A stretch of DNA of 5,011 bases, taken from assembly GCA_009779205.1 (NCBI GenBank), contig WRER01000091.1, forward strand, positions 1 to 5,011. Reading direction: 5' to 3'. The notes under the pieces are model-generated. The model made no database searches and was not told the origin of the DNA. It was given only the letters and a program-made list of their open reading frames with translations. A program made the translations under genes and the position numbers. Source of the DNA: Methanobacteriota archaeon. Its GTDB lineage: Archaea; Halobacteriota; Methanomicrobia; Methanomicrobiales; Methanospirillaceae. Positions 1 through 5,011 of the stretch are shown piece after piece (positions within the stretch are counted from its first letter, which is position 1; each line of letters begins with the position of its first letter).

Positions 1-2
1 GA

Positions 3-530
3 TTATAAATCCAAATTCCCTAATCGATACGCCATAGTTCCCTCCGAAACTCCGAATGCTTCTGCCATAGTTTCTAGGGAGGAAAATTTCCCCCACACTG
101 CCCTGACCAATTCTTCATCCATGAGCAATGCTGCTGCAAATTGGTTAGCTTCTTTTTCTGCAGTTTCAATATACTTATTTGTATATTTAAATTTGATGTT
201 AGAATTCCTTCTAAGTATGTTGATATCCTGCTCTGGATGATCTCCATCATCAAGATCATTTAGATGTAATACAACATGGCCAAGCTCATGGGCTACAGTA
301 AACCTCTGCTTATGTAGCTCATCAGAGACTTTTATGCATAATTCTACTTTTTCTCCTTTCTTGTGTATCATACCGGATACGGAAGGATCTGAGAAATTTC
401 CATTTTTCACATTAATTCCCATTTTATTCGCTAAAACAATCGTATCGACAGGGATTCCATACATATTGTAACGCTTCAATATTGTGTTGGCGAATAATTC
501 AATTTCTTCTCTGCTTTTTCTGCCAGTCAT
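3..530 (-). CDS. ImmA/IrrE-family zinc metallo-endopeptidase
   Basis: A 175-residue cytoplasmic protease of the ImmA/IrrE (COG2856) type. Known members cleave a partner repressor, usually an XRE-type helix-turn-helix protein. The zinc site is visible as HELGH at residues 81-85, with a downstream EKEANQFAAALLM helix (125-137) supplying the third ligand, probably Glu127. The C-terminal end (about 152-175, MAEAFGVSEGTMAYRLGNL) is the small helix-turn-helix-like tail common in this family. The gene is complete: the stop is at 3-5. A GTG at 537-539 is in frame, but it lies inside the Shine-Dalgarno sequence AGGAGGTGA (536-544), so I choose the ATG at 528-530, five bases after that site. No repressor partner lies upstream. 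One could lie downstream, past the left edge. The gene is AT-richer than its neighbours by eye and uses a strong ribosome site, both suggesting horizontal acquisition. The substrate is unknown. Confidence 0.88.
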   Translation of the reverse strand: MTGRKSREEIELFANTILKRYNMYGIPVDTIVLANKMGINVKNGNFSDPSVSGMIHKKGEKVELCIKVSDELHKQRFTVAHELGHVVLHLNDLDDGDHPEQDINILRRNSNIKFKYTNKYIETAEKEANQFAAALLMDEELVRAVWGKFSSLETMAEAFGVSEGTMAYRLGNLDL

Positions 531-535
531 GCTAT

Positions 536-544
536 TCACCTCCT
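536..544 (-). promoter_or_regulatory. Full-length Shine-Dalgarno site of the ImmA-like gene
   Basis: Read on the minus strand this is AGGAGGTGA, fully complementary to a standard 16S anti-SD tail. It is followed by ATAGC and then ATG (530-528). This spacing decides the start codon, because the upstream in-frame GTG (537-539) is part of the site itself. No other gene in the window has a site this complete. Confidence 0.75.
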
Positions 545-562
545 AACTATATATCAATTATA

Positions 563-592
563 ATGTTTTTGTGTTTCAAAAACATATAAAAT
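563..592 (-). promoter_or_regulatory. Promoter and operator-like dyad of the ImmA-like gene
   Basis: Positions 563-571 (ATGTTTTTG) and 577-585 (CAAAAACAT) form a perfect 9-bp inverted repeat with a 5-base spacer. On the minus strand an archaeal TATA-like element, ATTTTATAT, lies at 584-592, which would place a start of transcription near 563 and leave a leader of about 30 bases containing the Shine-Dalgarno site. The dyad would then sit between the TATA element and the start site, as expected of a repressor operator. The dyad is seen directly; its role is inferred. The rest of the gap, 593-706, shows no gene that I can support. Confidence 0.4.
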
Positions 593-706
593 TACCTTTA
601 CAAATCACACAGCCCTGCGCTTCTCAATCTCCAATAGGGCCTTTCACCATGGATACACATCTAGATCTGCATTAAGGCTGATGTGAAATAGTTGCGAACT
701 CACAGT

Positions 707-1183
707 CTATATCTTTGTTATAATTACCGTCTCTTCCCATTCTTTTTGAGTAGAAAGAATCTCATATTCAGCTTGTATACCATATTCCAGCTCTTTTTTG
801 TCAGATGCTGTCTTCTCCTCATCATATCTTGCACAGATAAAAGGCTGATCTGCGGATTCTGTAATAGTTAGAATGAGACGATGATCCCATACCTCATTAA
901 ATGGATTTGTATGGTCAAGATATCGTGAGGTGACAAGAGCAGGGGTTGCATAGATCTGTCTGCCATGCTCTGTTCGGAAGAGGTGATATGCAACATATCT
1001 TCGAATATAATATCTCAGATCTGATGCGAGTGCCAGTGCAGAGACAGATCCTGAAACAGAAAACAGCACACCATATCCAAGGTTCACATGGTCATAGAAT
1101 CTGATTGCCTGCCATGCTGTATCTGAATTATGAAGGAGAGAATACAGGTGAACACCTGGTTTTGCAAGCAGCAACAGATCCAT
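707..1183 (-). CDS. Conserved-looking archaeal protein of unknown function
   Basis: A 158-residue soluble protein with no signal peptide or membrane segment. I do not recognise a catalytic motif. The N-terminal half reads like a compact alpha/beta domain: a hydrophobic first strand (MDLLLLAKPG), a helix with DTAWQAIRFYD (21-31), a strand YGVLFSVSG (37-45), and a helix ALALASDLRYYIRRYVAYHLF (49-69) rich in Tyr and Arg. The C-terminal part is acidic and charged. The layout faintly recalls DUF5804-type euryarchaeal proteins, but that is from memory and weak. ATG at 1181-1183 is the only plausible start, because a TAA codon precedes it directly and no other Met occurs in the protein. No Shine-Dalgarno sequence is visible, so leaderless or short-leader translation is likely. 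It diverges from the tRNA-Pro gene across a 157-base spacer. Confidence 0.68.
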   Translation of the reverse strand: MDLLLLAKPGVHLYSLLHNSDTAWQAIRFYDHVNLGYGVLFSVSGSVSALALASDLRYYIRRYVAYHLFRTEHGRQIYATPALVTSRYLDHTNPFNEVWDHRLILTITESADQPFICARYDEEKTASDKKELEYGIQAEYEILSTQKEWEETVIITKI

Positions 1184-1212
1184 TTACGTATATTTTGCGA
1201 TATAAGGAGATA

Positions 1213-1239
1213 GATATGTATGATGGCTTCATACATATC
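1213..1239. promoter_or_regulatory. Perfect 11-bp inverted repeat upstream of the unknown gene
   Basis: GATATGTATGA (1213-1223) and TCATACATATC (1229-1239) are exact reverse complements separated by TGGCT. The dyad lies 30-56 bases upstream of the ATG at 1183 and covers TATA-like sequence, so it is well placed to be a regulator site for the leftward gene. As RNA it could also fold into an 11-bp hairpin with a 5-base loop. The repeat is certain; the function is inferred. Confidence 0.5.
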
Positions 1240-1297
1240 ATACACGTAATGCACGATTTTCTTCTTTTGTGCTTTAAAATGAAGAAATGAAGAAACG

Positions 1298-1324
1298 TAC
1301 ATATACTTACATATACTTACATAT
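1298..1324 (+). repeat. Tandem 10-bp TATA-like repeat in front of tRNA-Pro
   Basis: The unit TACATATACT occurs at 1298-1307 and 1308-1317, followed by a partial third copy TACATAT (1318-1324). The ACATATAC core of the second copy (about 1309-1316) is centred roughly 28 bases before the tRNA 5' end, the usual distance for an archaeal box A, so the repeat probably includes the tRNA promoter. The 10-bp period would put the copies on the same face of the helix. Confidence 0.5.
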
Positions 1325-1340
1325 CTAATAGTAATGGCAC

Positions 1341-1413
1341 GGGGCCATAGGGTAGCCTGGCATCCTAGGAGACTGGGGGTCTTCTGACTCGAGTTCGAAT
1401 CTCGATGGCCCCA
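1341..1413 (+). tRNA. tRNA-Pro, anticodon GGG
   Basis: A 73-base gene that folds as a complete cloverleaf. The acceptor stem GGGGCCA (1341-1347) pairs perfectly with TGGCCCC (1406-1412), and A1413 is the discriminator. U8 and A9 are followed by a D arm with A14 and G18-G19. The anticodon stem GGAGA (1368-1372) pairs with TCTTC (1380-1384) around the loop CTGGGGG, giving anticodon GGG at 1375-1377 after the expected U33. The T arm is TCGAG-TTCGAAT-CTCGA (1389-1405), and the variable loop is TGAC. No intron is present and the 3' CCA is not encoded, as in many archaeal tRNA genes. The D stem has a G10-U25 pair and a U13-U22 mismatch. U8 is the base thiolated by ThiI, whose gene lies at the right end of the window. 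Confidence 0.95.
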
Positions 1414-1444
1414 CTTTGTTTTCTCTTTTAAACTGTGATTACAT

Positions 1445-2305
1445 ATGCAAAATGATATTCGCTGTCATACTTGTCTGCTTTCTCGGGTAATTCTCGAATG
1501 CGAACTTGCTGGAGTGACGCCTGAACAAACACATTCTATTTCGTTAGAAAGTAAGCAACTCCTTGACTTCTTGCTGACAACAAACATGAGTCACCCTGCA
1601 GTGGCGAGTATATTTTATCGTTTTGTGCATCGTTCGATCTGCTGTGATGATCCCTTTTCGTCCTTAAAACGTCAGTCAAATGAGAATGTAGCAAACATGA
1701 TCAGAAGATATGCAGATCGTATTCCTGGATGGAGTTTCAGGGATTTGGTAACTGCTGCCGTTATTGGAAATTCAATTGATTATGGCGTACAAGAATATGA
1801 TGTATCTGATGATTTTGCCTTCTTTTTTGAAGAAGAATGGAAATCAGGGTTGAAGATTGATGATACTGATGAAATGCTTCCTCTCCTTGATCGAATCGTC
1901 TATCTCACAGATAACTGCGGTGAAGTTATTCTTGACCGTGAATTAATTCGATATCTCAAAAATAAGGGCTCTGATATTACCTTAGTCGCTCGTACATTAC
2001 CAATATTAAATGATGCAACATGTGATGATATCATTGCCCTTGGAATTGATTCCCATGTTAACAGAATATACCCAAACAGCAATACTGCTGAGATTGGTAT
2101 TCGATTCGATCAGATCAGTGCTGAACTGCTGTATTATATCAATAATGCAACATTGATTATCTCTAAGGGTATGGCAAACTATGAGAGCTTACGTGAATTT
2201 CAAGGGTTACCCCCGGTTGCCTATCTTCTCACTGCGAAATGCCTCCCTGTTGCAGAGCAACTGCATGTTACCAAAGGAAGTAAACTTGCATTGCTTCGGT
2301 TATAG
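1445..2305 (+). CDS. DUF89/ARMT1-like metal-dependent phosphatase family protein
   Basis: A 286-residue soluble protein of the archaeal DUF89 (COG1578) group. Characterised DUF89 proteins elsewhere are metal-dependent phosphatases acting on phospho-metabolites in damage control; the archaeal substrate is not known. Recognisable features in order are a CHTC pair at residues 7-10, GNSIDYG (108-114), the metal-site motif DNCGE (156-160) after a hydrophobic strand, ILNDATCDD (187-195) with a probable further metal Asp, KGMANYESL (241-249), and LLTAKC-PVA near the end (261-270). Length and motif order fit a full-length short archaeal member. ATG at 1445 lies only 31 bases after the tRNA-Pro gene, with no Shine-Dalgarno and no well-placed TATA element between them, so it may depend on the tRNA promoter. 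NfeD follows 44 bases downstream on the same strand. Confidence 0.88.
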   Translation: MQNDIRCHTCLLSRVILECELAGVTPEQTHSISLESKQLLDFLLTTNMSHPAVASIFYRFVHRSICCDDPFSSLKRQSNENVANMIRRYADRIPGWSFRDLVTAAVIGNSIDYGVQEYDVSDDFAFFFEEEWKSGLKIDDTDEMLPLLDRIVYLTDNCGEVILDRELIRYLKNKGSDITLVARTLPILNDATCDDIIALGIDSHVNRIYPNSNTAEIGIRFDQISAELLYYINNATLIISKGMANYESLREFQGLPPVAYLLTAKCLPVAEQLHVTKGSKLALLRL

Positions 2306-2349
2306 AAGAGACTTAATAACATCAAGCAACAAGTAATACTGTTGGTACT

Positions 2350-2817
2350 ATGGATGAATTAACATCAGGATGGCTCACCGTTCTCATTGGAACAATATTA
2401 CTAGGATGTGAGGTTTTTTCTCCAGGACTTTTCCTTGCAGTACCTGGAACTGTACTTGTAATTCTTGGCATTCTTATAGTGCTTGGTGTTGATATCTTTT
2501 CAAATGGAATTGGCATCGTCACTGGCATTGTTTCAGCCCTGGTTGCAAGTGTAATTACCGTATGGATGTACGCCCGTCTGACTCCAGGCAATCAAAATCC
2601 TCAGAGCACATCGCAAGATACCCTTATTGGCTTGCAAGGAATTGTTACTGTACCTGTTATTCCTGTGAATATATCTGGAAAAGTTACTATTGAAGGGCAA
2701 GAATGGAGTGCACGCAGCATCGCTGATGTTCAAATGATTCCTCCCGGTACTGCTGTTGTCGTTGTAAGCGCACAAGGTGTTCACGTAGTTGTCAAACCCC
2801 TTGAAAAACCAAACTGA
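2350..2817 (+). CDS. Short NfeD-family membrane protein (stomatin partner)
   Basis: A 155-residue NfeD protein of the short class, with no ClpP-like serine protease domain. The N-terminal half is membrane-embedded, with hydrophobic segments at about residues 7-22, 27-46 and 54-76. The FSPGLFLAVPG stretch between the first two corresponds to the conserved turn of the family. After a polar linker (78-92), residues about 93-150 form the soluble OB-fold domain, seen as GLQGIVTV, SGKVTIEGQEWSARS (109-123) and a final strand GVHVVVKPL. Family members are encoded next to stomatin/SPFH genes and are thought to act with them in membrane microdomains, and the stomatin gene here starts 49 bases later. 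ATG at 2350 is chosen because it puts the first membrane helix right after a short polar start. No Shine-Dalgarno site is evident. Confidence 0.9.
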   Translation: MDELTSGWLTVLIGTILLGCEVFSPGLFLAVPGTVLVILGILIVLGVDIFSNGIGIVTGIVSALVASVITVWMYARLTPGNQNPQSTSQDTLIGLQGIVTVPVIPVNISGKVTIEGQEWSARSIADVQMIPPGTAVVVVSAQGVHVVVKPLEKPN

Positions 2818-2856
2818 CTTTGGTATCGCAAGAAAATACCCTAAAAAACAATCATA

Positions 2857-2862
2857 GAGGGA
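2857..2862 (+). promoter_or_regulatory. Ribosome binding site of the stomatin gene
   Basis: GAGGGA ends four bases before the ATG at 2867, and its GAGG core lies six bases away. This supports that start, which places the membrane anchor at the very N-terminus. The DUF89 and NfeD genes upstream lack a comparable site. Confidence 0.5.
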
Positions 2863-2866
2863 ATAT

Positions 2867-3931
2867 ATGGATATATTTATAACAATCTTAATTATTATAG
2901 TTATTATGTTTATCTTTGCTCGCGGAGTGGTCATTGTTCAACCGTATGAACAGGCCTTACGAATTCGGCTTGGTAGATATACTGGACGATTAAACCCTGG
3001 TTTCGCCTGGGTCATTCCAATTATCACTCAAGTCGTGAAGCTTGATCTTCGAACTCAGGTTATGGATGTTCCAAGGCAGGAAGTTATCACAAAAGACAAT
3101 TCACCAACAAATGTTGATGCGCTTGTGTACATTCGTGTAGTTGATCCTGAGAAAGCGTATTTTGAGGTTTCAAATTACAAGCTGGCAACTGTAGCACTTG
3201 CACAGACCTCCCTTCGTGGCACCATTGGTGACATGGAACTTGATGAAATATTGTACAATCGTGAGCACATCAATACACGTCTGCGTGATATGCTTGATAA
3301 GGAAACTGATCAGTGGGGTGTCAAGATTGAACGTGTTGAGATTAGGGAAGTTGATCCGATTGGTGCCGTCAAGCAGGCAATGACTGAACAGACAGCAGCA
3401 GAGCGTGAACGCCGTGCCGCAATTTTGCGTGCAGATGGTGAGAAACGAGCAGCTGTTCTCAAAGCTGAAGGTCTCAAGAGAAGTATGGTGCTCGAAGCAG
3501 AAGGTGATCGGCAGAGTAAAGTTCTTCGTGCAGAAGGTGACAGAATGTCTCAGATTCTTCGCGCTCAGGGTGAATCCCAGGGGCTTCGTATTCTTTCACT
3601 GGGAGCTCGTTCTCTTGACAAGCGAGCAATCTCTGTGCTGAGTCTTGATGCTTTGAAAGTTATGTCTGATGGTCAAGCCACAAAGATAGTATTTCCATTC
3701 GAGGTTAGCAGCCTTATTCGACAGGGTGCGAAGTTCCTTGGAGCTACTGAGGATATGTCTGATGAAGAGGCTGTCGCAATCAGTGTTGATGAATCACTTC
3801 TTGGGGCAGCACCTGATGCAGGTGAGATTGCACGCCTTCTTCGAACAATTGAGGAAGAAGCTAGAACAATTTCTACTGAGAAGGAGCCTGATAAAGACGT
3901 ACCTGAATTACAAGAGCTTGTGAAAGACTAA
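2867..3931 (+). CDS. Stomatin-like SPFH/Band 7 membrane protein
   Basis: A 354-residue prokaryotic stomatin. Residues 2-17 are a single hydrophobic N-terminal anchor. The SPFH domain follows (about 20-175), with family-typical GRYTGRLNPGFAWVIP (37-51), DVPRQEVITKDN (67-78), SLRGTIGDMELDEIL (115-129) and WGVKIERVEIREVDP (150-164). Next is a charged coiled-coil region, in which five consecutive 11-residue units (183-237) share the pattern RxxxLRAEGxx. The LDALKVMSDGQATKIVFPFEVSSL block (260-283) is the usual conserved end. An acidic tail (288-354) completes the protein. Stomatins oligomerise on the membrane and organise microdomains. In hyperthermophilic archaea, NfeD-type proteases are reported to cut a stomatin partner, but the NfeD beside this gene has no protease domain. 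U-rich sequence suitable for termination follows the stop. Confidence 0.94.
   Translation: MDIFITILIIIVIMFIFARGVVIVQPYEQALRIRLGRYTGRLNPGFAWVIPIITQVVKLDLRTQVMDVPRQEVITKDNSPTNVDALVYIRVVDPEKAYFEVSNYKLATVALAQTSLRGTIGDMELDEILYNREHINTRLRDMLDKETDQWGVKIERVEIREVDPIGAVKQAMTEQTAAERERRAAILRADGEKRAAVLKAEGLKRSMVLEAEGDRQSKVLRAEGDRMSQILRAQGESQGLRILSLGARSLDKRAISVLSLDALKVMSDGQATKIVFPFEVSSLIRQGAKFLGATEDMSDEEAVAISVDESLLGAAPDAGEIARLLRTIEEEARTISTEKEPDKDVPELQELVKD
3413..3577 (+). repeat. Five in-frame 33-bp units encoding hendecads in stomatin
   Basis: Residues 183-237 of the stomatin divide into five 11-residue units: RAAILRADGEK, RAAVLKAEGLK, RSMVLEAEGDR, QSKVLRAEGDR and MSQILRAQGES. The DNA is imperfectly repeated, for example GCAGAAGGTGA at two successive positions. 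Hendecad periodicity is expected of an almost straight coiled coil that packs side by side in SPFH oligomers. Confidence 0.8.
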
Positions 3932-3954
3932 GTGGTTTATGCAAAAACCTCCTC

Positions 3955-3975
3955 TTTTTTAGCTCCTCTATTTTT
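3955..3975 (+). terminator. U-rich terminator after stomatin
   Basis: A T6 run (3955-3960) and a T5 run (3971-3975) lie 24-44 bases past the stomatin stop in pyrimidine-rich sequence, with no hairpin of note. Archaeal RNA polymerase terminates on U-rich transcripts, so this is the likely end of the DUF89-NfeD-stomatin transcript. The position is inferred. Confidence 0.45.
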
Positions 3976-4093
3976 CTGAGTCTATCCTTTCACCAGAACC
4001 ATTTTCCCCCTTGTTTTCCTTTTCCTTCCATTATCTGCCTCATTTCTCCTATTTTTGCAGTTTTTAACATTTTGCTGCAGCTATCCCCATTCC

Positions 4094-4121
4094 GTCTTTT
4101 TCCAGCATAAAAGACATTTTT
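4094..4121 (+). terminator. Weak hairpin plus T-run in the convergent spacer
   Basis: GTCTTTT (4094-4100) and AAAAGAC (4109-4115) are perfect complements around an 8-base loop, followed by ATTTTT (4116-4121). The layout resembles a back-up terminator for rightward transcription, but the stem is AT-rich and weak. Confidence 0.25.
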
Positions 4122-4147
4122 AGTATTCGTTGCAGTGTTAACGGTAT

Positions 4148-5011
4148 TTAAGCTACTTGACGCCCGTTTTCAAATCGTATTATTGTTTTTTTCTCCAGGG
4201 CCTCATAGACAAATGAATCAAGAGCGTGATCTTGTACTATCTGGTCGATAGTCTCCTTTGGTGCAGCAATGGAAGGCTTTTTTGGAACCGCTGCACACGA
4301 AGTATCTCCTGGTGCATCTATAAATGTTCCAATCTTTCGTGCAAGGGCGACTGTCTCCTCTTTGTCATAGGTCAGGAGCGGACGAAAGATGGGAAGATCA
4401 TATCCTGCTGTCAAGGTATACAGGTTATCTAGTGTCTGTGATGCGACCTGGCCAAGGTTATCCCCGGTTACAATTCCTGCTGCCTCTCGCTCACGTGCAA
4501 CTGCCCGTGCACACTGAAGCATGAATCGCTTACACAACACACATCGGTATCGATACAGATCAGGTTTGCTTGTTATATAGTCAAAGAAATCCTGTGCAGA
4601 GATCGTCTCAAGTGTCAACGGAAATGATCCAGACCAGATTGAGAGAGAGGAAATGTTTTGCATGGTGCATGCTTCTATTGCATTTCCGCCATGTGTCCTG
4701 GTGTTGATGTGCAGGAAATACGGTACAACTCCGCGCTTCATCATCAACCATGTTGCAACCGGTGAATCGATGCTGGCAGAAAGCAATGTTACAACACGGC
4801 ACAGTGTACCGAGTGGAAGCCCACTTGGGCCTTGAATACATTCATCGTACACCAAAGCACCTTCAGGGCGTGATTCAATAAAACCTCGTACTCTGGATCA
4901 TCCAGATTCACTTATCAGATCAGGTACGGCCTCATACAATGCAGCTCCAACATCGACGGCGAGGGTCTGGCTGGTGTATGCAGAAACAGTATCGCGGCGT
5001 GCTCGGACTGC
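4148..5011 (-). pseudogene. thiI: thiI, tRNA 4-thiouridine(8) synthase: 5'-truncated by the window and interrupted
   Basis: ThiI adenylates U8 of tRNA and replaces its oxygen with sulfur. The visible part starts inside the THUMP domain (AVRARRDTVSAYTSQTLAVD from 5011 down) and runs through the PP-loop ATPase domain to a stop at 4148-4150. There is no rhodanese domain, as is usual in archaea. The part after the lesion is open from 4855 for 235 codons. Numbered from that TTG codon, it shows the PP-loop LLSASIDSPVA (24-34), CVLC (105-108), GDNLGQVASQTLDNL (131-145) and DTSC (184-187). Cys105, Cys108 and Cys187 match in order and spacing the three cysteines reported to hold a [3Fe-4S] cluster in Methanococcus maripaludis ThiI. 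As written the frame is closed by TGA at 4898-4900. Compensating indels at about 4914 and 4880-4883 explain this. Roughly the first 90-100 residues lie beyond the right edge. A true pseudogene and sequence error cannot be told apart here. Confidence 0.8.
4880..4914 (-). other. Compensating frameshift segment inside thiI
   Basis: On the minus strand the THUMP frame reads PDLISESG and then TGA (4898-4900). The next frame across 4911-4882 reads VNLDDPEYEV, the residues expected at this place in ThiI. The original frame resumes with FIESRPEGALVYDE. Removing one base (T on the minus strand, position 4914) and adding one T to the T4 run at 4880-4883 gives a continuous PDLKVNLDDPEYEVFIESR. Confidence 0.7.

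Noticed and set aside
556..562. Bacterial-type -10 box (TTATAAT on the minus strand) before the ImmA-like gene
   Set aside because: The only TTGAAA-like upstream hexamer is about 11 bases away, too close for a sigma-70 promoter; an archaeal TATA element at 584-592 fits better.
600..706. Possible gene remnant or small ORF between the two leftward genes
   Set aside because: Only frames of about 20 codons or fewer are present, with no ribosome site and no recognisable peptide.
1105..1290. Plus-strand 61-codon frame in the divergent spacer
   Set aside because: It is mostly antisense to the unknown gene, has no ribosome site, and overlaps the palindrome.
1084..1302. Minus-strand 72-codon frame overlapping the unknown gene
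   Set aside because: It overlaps the start of the 158-residue frame in another phase, runs through the dyad, and its protein looks random (Ile/His/Cys-rich).
2821..2840. GGTAT...ATACC inverted repeat between NfeD and stomatin
   Set aside because: The arms are only 5 bp with an AT-rich spacer and no T-run after it, so this is within chance expectation.
2533..2934. Minus-strand open frame of 133 codons over NfeD and the stomatin start
   Set aside because: It lies antisense to two clearly recognised genes and its protein is low-complexity without family features.
4898..4900. In-frame TGA in thiI as a selenocysteine codon
   Set aside because: The residues around it in that frame (ISESG, SRVRG) do not fit ThiI, whereas the neighbouring frame does. 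No stem-loop of SECIS type was noticed, and ThiI is not a known selenoprotein.

Overview
The window looks like chromosome of a euryarchaeal methanogen, most likely Methanomicrobiales and perhaps Methanospirillum-like. This rests on family recognition and general style, not on a search. The signs are an intron-less tRNA-Pro(GGG) with no encoded CCA, TATA-like promoter elements, mostly weak or absent Shine-Dalgarno sites, an archaeal-type ThiI without a rhodanese domain, an archaeal DUF89/ARMT1-like phosphatase, and a short-NfeD plus stomatin pair.

Left part (1-1183, minus strand). A complete ImmA/IrrE-type zinc peptidase gene ends two bases inside the left edge. It has a textbook AGGAGGTGA ribosome site and a promoter-proximal dyad, is visibly AT-richer than the rest, and looks acquired. 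Behind it (531-706) is a gap in which I see only that promoter region, and then a 158-residue archaeal protein of unknown function.

Centre (1184-3931, plus strand). A 157-base divergent spacer carries an 11-5-11 perfect dyad on the side of the unknown gene and a tandem 10-bp TATA-like repeat on the tRNA side. Then come tRNA-Pro(GGG), the DUF89 phosphatase only 31 bases later, a short NfeD, and a stomatin/SPFH protein. The last three are separated by 44 and 49 bases and may be one transcript. NfeD and stomatin are a known functional pair in membrane organisation.

Right part (3932-5011). A 216-base pyrimidine-rich convergent spacer separates stomatin from thiI (minus strand). thiI runs off the right edge and is interrupted. 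As written, its frame has a TGA at 4898-4900. Reading the neighbouring frame across 4880-4914 restores family-typical residues, so the lesion is best explained by two opposite single-base indels. The PP-loop and nearby glycines are also substituted. Either this is a decaying gene or the sequence near the window edge carries errors.

I found no CRISPR array, insertion sequence or clear new multi-gene system. The most interesting points are the broken thiI, the two promoter dyads with identical 5-base spacers, and the five-fold hendecad repeat in the stomatin.
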